A stretch of DNA of 6,155 bases from an uncultured Oscillospiraceae bacterium (GTDB lineage Bacteria; Bacillota; Clostridia; Oscillospirales; Acutalibacteraceae). Positions 5,035 through 6,155 of the stretch are shown here, in pieces. Positions within the stretch are counted from its first letter, which is position 1, and each line of letters begins with the position of its first letter. The notes below the pieces were generated by a model, which was not told the origin of the DNA, made no database searches, and saw nothing but the letters and a program-made list of their open reading frames with translations. The stretch lies in NCBI GenBank assembly GCA_900552985.1, contig USBP01000096.1, positions 1 to 6,155 on the forward strand, read 5' to 3'. The translations under genes were made by a program, and so were the position numbers.

Positions 5035-6155
5035 AGCGATACATCTCCTTTATATACGGCTGGAATAAGGCGGGAATCTGATGCTCTTCATTCAACGCTC
5101 GCAGAAGATCATCCTTGGCGGCGAGCGCCTCCACATCGGTTCGTTGTGCATAGTAGGCCAACAGCGCAGGCAACTGTTCGCCACGCGCCAGGTATTGACG
5201 GGCCGTGCACGCGAGCGCAAAGCGCAGCTCCTCCTGCGTGCCGACGCACTCAAACGGCTTTACAGGGGAAAAGCCCACCAGGCCGTCAAAAATATCTATC
5301 AACGCTTCTTTTTCCAGCAGGTTTTCTCCAAAGATAGCGCGCAGCTGCTCCGGCGGCAGGAAGGGGGAGAGAATCCCGCACACAAACAGGCACTTGGCGC
5401 AGTTACAGCACCAGATATTTTGCTTGCTGCCCGCGTTGCAGCTGCGAAAAATGGCGTGGTATTGTGGGCGGGCGGCAAAAAATTTGGCGATCTGTAATTC
5501 GTTGAACGGCCGCATAAGGCTGAAATACCGGATGCCGGGCACCAGATTCTTTTGCGCGTAGCGCTGAAAATCCTGCTCAAAGGCAAAGGATTTGGAATAC
5601 TGATGATTGACGTGCGAGCCGGCGATATTCCCTGCGTTTGCGCTGGCTTCGTTGGAGAGGATAATATGCTCCGCCCCAATCAAATAAGAAACATAAAAGC
5701 CTAAAAACGCCACAATGGCGGAGAAGGGCGTGTGACCGTTGAGAAAGCCCTCACGGTTCCGCTCCAAAAGCGCGGGGTCGATGGTGCGCAGCACATGGAG
5801 CACCTGCCCGGGCGCATACCCCGCAGCCGCCGCGCACGCATCGCGCGCGGGCTGCACATTGATCATGAACAAACGGTTCTGCGCATGAACGCGCTCAAGC
5901 AGCTCCAGCGTGACGCAGGAATCCTTCCCTCCGCCGACCGGGATCAGGTTCAACTGCGCGCTGTAAAATGGCTCTGCGCCTGCCGGCTCCGGATGCGGCG
6001 CTTCGATGGTGAGAAAAGTGTCCTCATCCGCCGCGATGCCGTTGCGGTAAAAAAATTCACCGAGCCCGTTAAAATAGAGCTTTTTCCAGAAGGCGAGGTC
6101 GTCCCCATCCAGCCCGCCGCATTCCACAATCACGCGGGGCGGGCAGGCGCACTTC
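5015..6155 (-). CDS. murL: MurL-type UDP-MurNAc-L-Ala-L-Glu epimerase, N-terminus outside the window
   Basis: The frame runs from the window edge to TGA at 5017-5015. It remains open upstream of the GTG at 6133 and no ribosome site precedes that codon, so the start lies beyond the window; characterised MurL is about 450 residues. Counting from 6133: GGGKDS at 67-72 (a PP-loop-type nucleotide-binding motif), SNEASANAGN at 160-169, VNHQYSKSFAFE at 175-186, the YFS...RP-x-x-ELQIAKFFA block at 203-220, SCN at 231-233 and a cysteine cluster WCCNCAKCLFVC at 241-252. This set and order match MurL, the glycopeptide epimerase described in Xanthomonas, which converts the terminal L-Glu of UDP-MurNAc-L-Ala-L-Glu to D-Glu with ATP cleavage to AMP and PPi. 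The next gene is a MurD-family ligase, the partner known for MurL. PP-loop proteins such as QueC were considered, but the downstream motifs do not fit. It is probably the first or an early gene of this operon. Confidence 0.8.
   Translation of the reverse strand, partial: KCACPPRVIVECGGLDGDDLAFWKKLYFNGLGEFFYRNGIAADEDTFLTIEAPHPEPAGAEPFYSAQLNLIPVGGGKDSCVTLELLERVHAQNRLFMINVQPARDACAAAAGYAPGQVLHVLRTIDPALLERNREGFLNGHTPFSAIVAFLGFYVSYLIGAEHIILSNEASANAGNIAGSHVNHQYSKSFAFEQDFQRYAQKNLVPGIRYFSLMRPFNELQIAKFFAARPQYHAIFRSCNAGSKQNIWCCNCAKCLFVCGILSPFLPPEQLRAIFGENLLEKEALIDIFDGLVGFSPVKPFECVGTQEELRFALACTARQYLARGEQLPALLAYYAQRTDVEALAAKDDLLRALNEEHQIPALFQPYIKEMYRYVADLT
5045..5051 (-). promoter_or_regulatory. Ribosome binding site of the murD2-like gene
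   Basis: Minus-strand AAAGGAG inside the 3' end of the murL-like gene, 10 nt before the ATG at 5034-5032. It fixes the ligase start and shows that the two genes are translated from one message with a 20-bp overlap. Confidence 0.75.

Noticed and set aside
6131..6133. GTG at 6133 as the start of the MurL-like gene
   Set aside because: The frame stays open to the window edge, no ribosome site precedes the GTG, and the protein would be shorter than characterised MurL.

Overview
The window looks like chromosomal DNA of a Gram-positive anaerobe, most likely a Clostridia member of the Oscillospiraceae/Ruminococcaceae kind. This rests on strong purine-rich Shine-Dalgarno sites, a TTG start, a lipoprotein with a canonical lipobox, GC-rich genes separated by AT-rich intergenic DNA, and an extended -10 promoter. 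It is an inference; no rRNA or other marker gene is present. There are no tRNAs, CRISPR arrays, transposases or phage genes.

Left part, plus strand (1-1773). The C-terminal 132 residues of a class III (glutamate-1-semialdehyde-aminotransferase-like) PLP aminotransferase end at 399. A short GC-rich hairpin follows, then a 409-residue protein made of two class II aldolase/adducin domains. The first domain has all the metal and catalytic residues; the second has lost most of its metal ligands. A long hairpin at 1726-1773 closes this unit. The two enzymes probably act in one small-molecule pathway, but the substrate cannot be read from the sequence.

Middle (1774-3167). A well-formed sigma-A-type promoter with an extended -10 drives a single gene for a 265-residue secreted lipoprotein that I do not recognise. 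Beyond it are a 16-bp hairpin and about 420 bp without a believable gene, holding several inverted repeats. This DNA separates the plus-strand gene from a converging minus-strand operon.

Right part, minus strand (6155 down to 3168). Three overlapping genes form a tight operon: a MurL-type glycopeptide epimerase (5' end outside the window), a MurD-family ligase, and an unrecognised 184-residue protein. The first two match the alternative D-glutamate route of peptidoglycan synthesis known from Xanthomonas. There, MurD2 adds L-Glu to UDP-MurNAc-L-Ala and MurL then epimerises the L-Glu to D-Glu using ATP, which bypasses glutamate racemase. Fitting this, the ligase differs from ordinary D-Glu-adding MurD at glutamate-pocket positions. 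The third gene overlaps the ligase by 8 bp and is the real unknown of the window: a possible accessory protein for this route.
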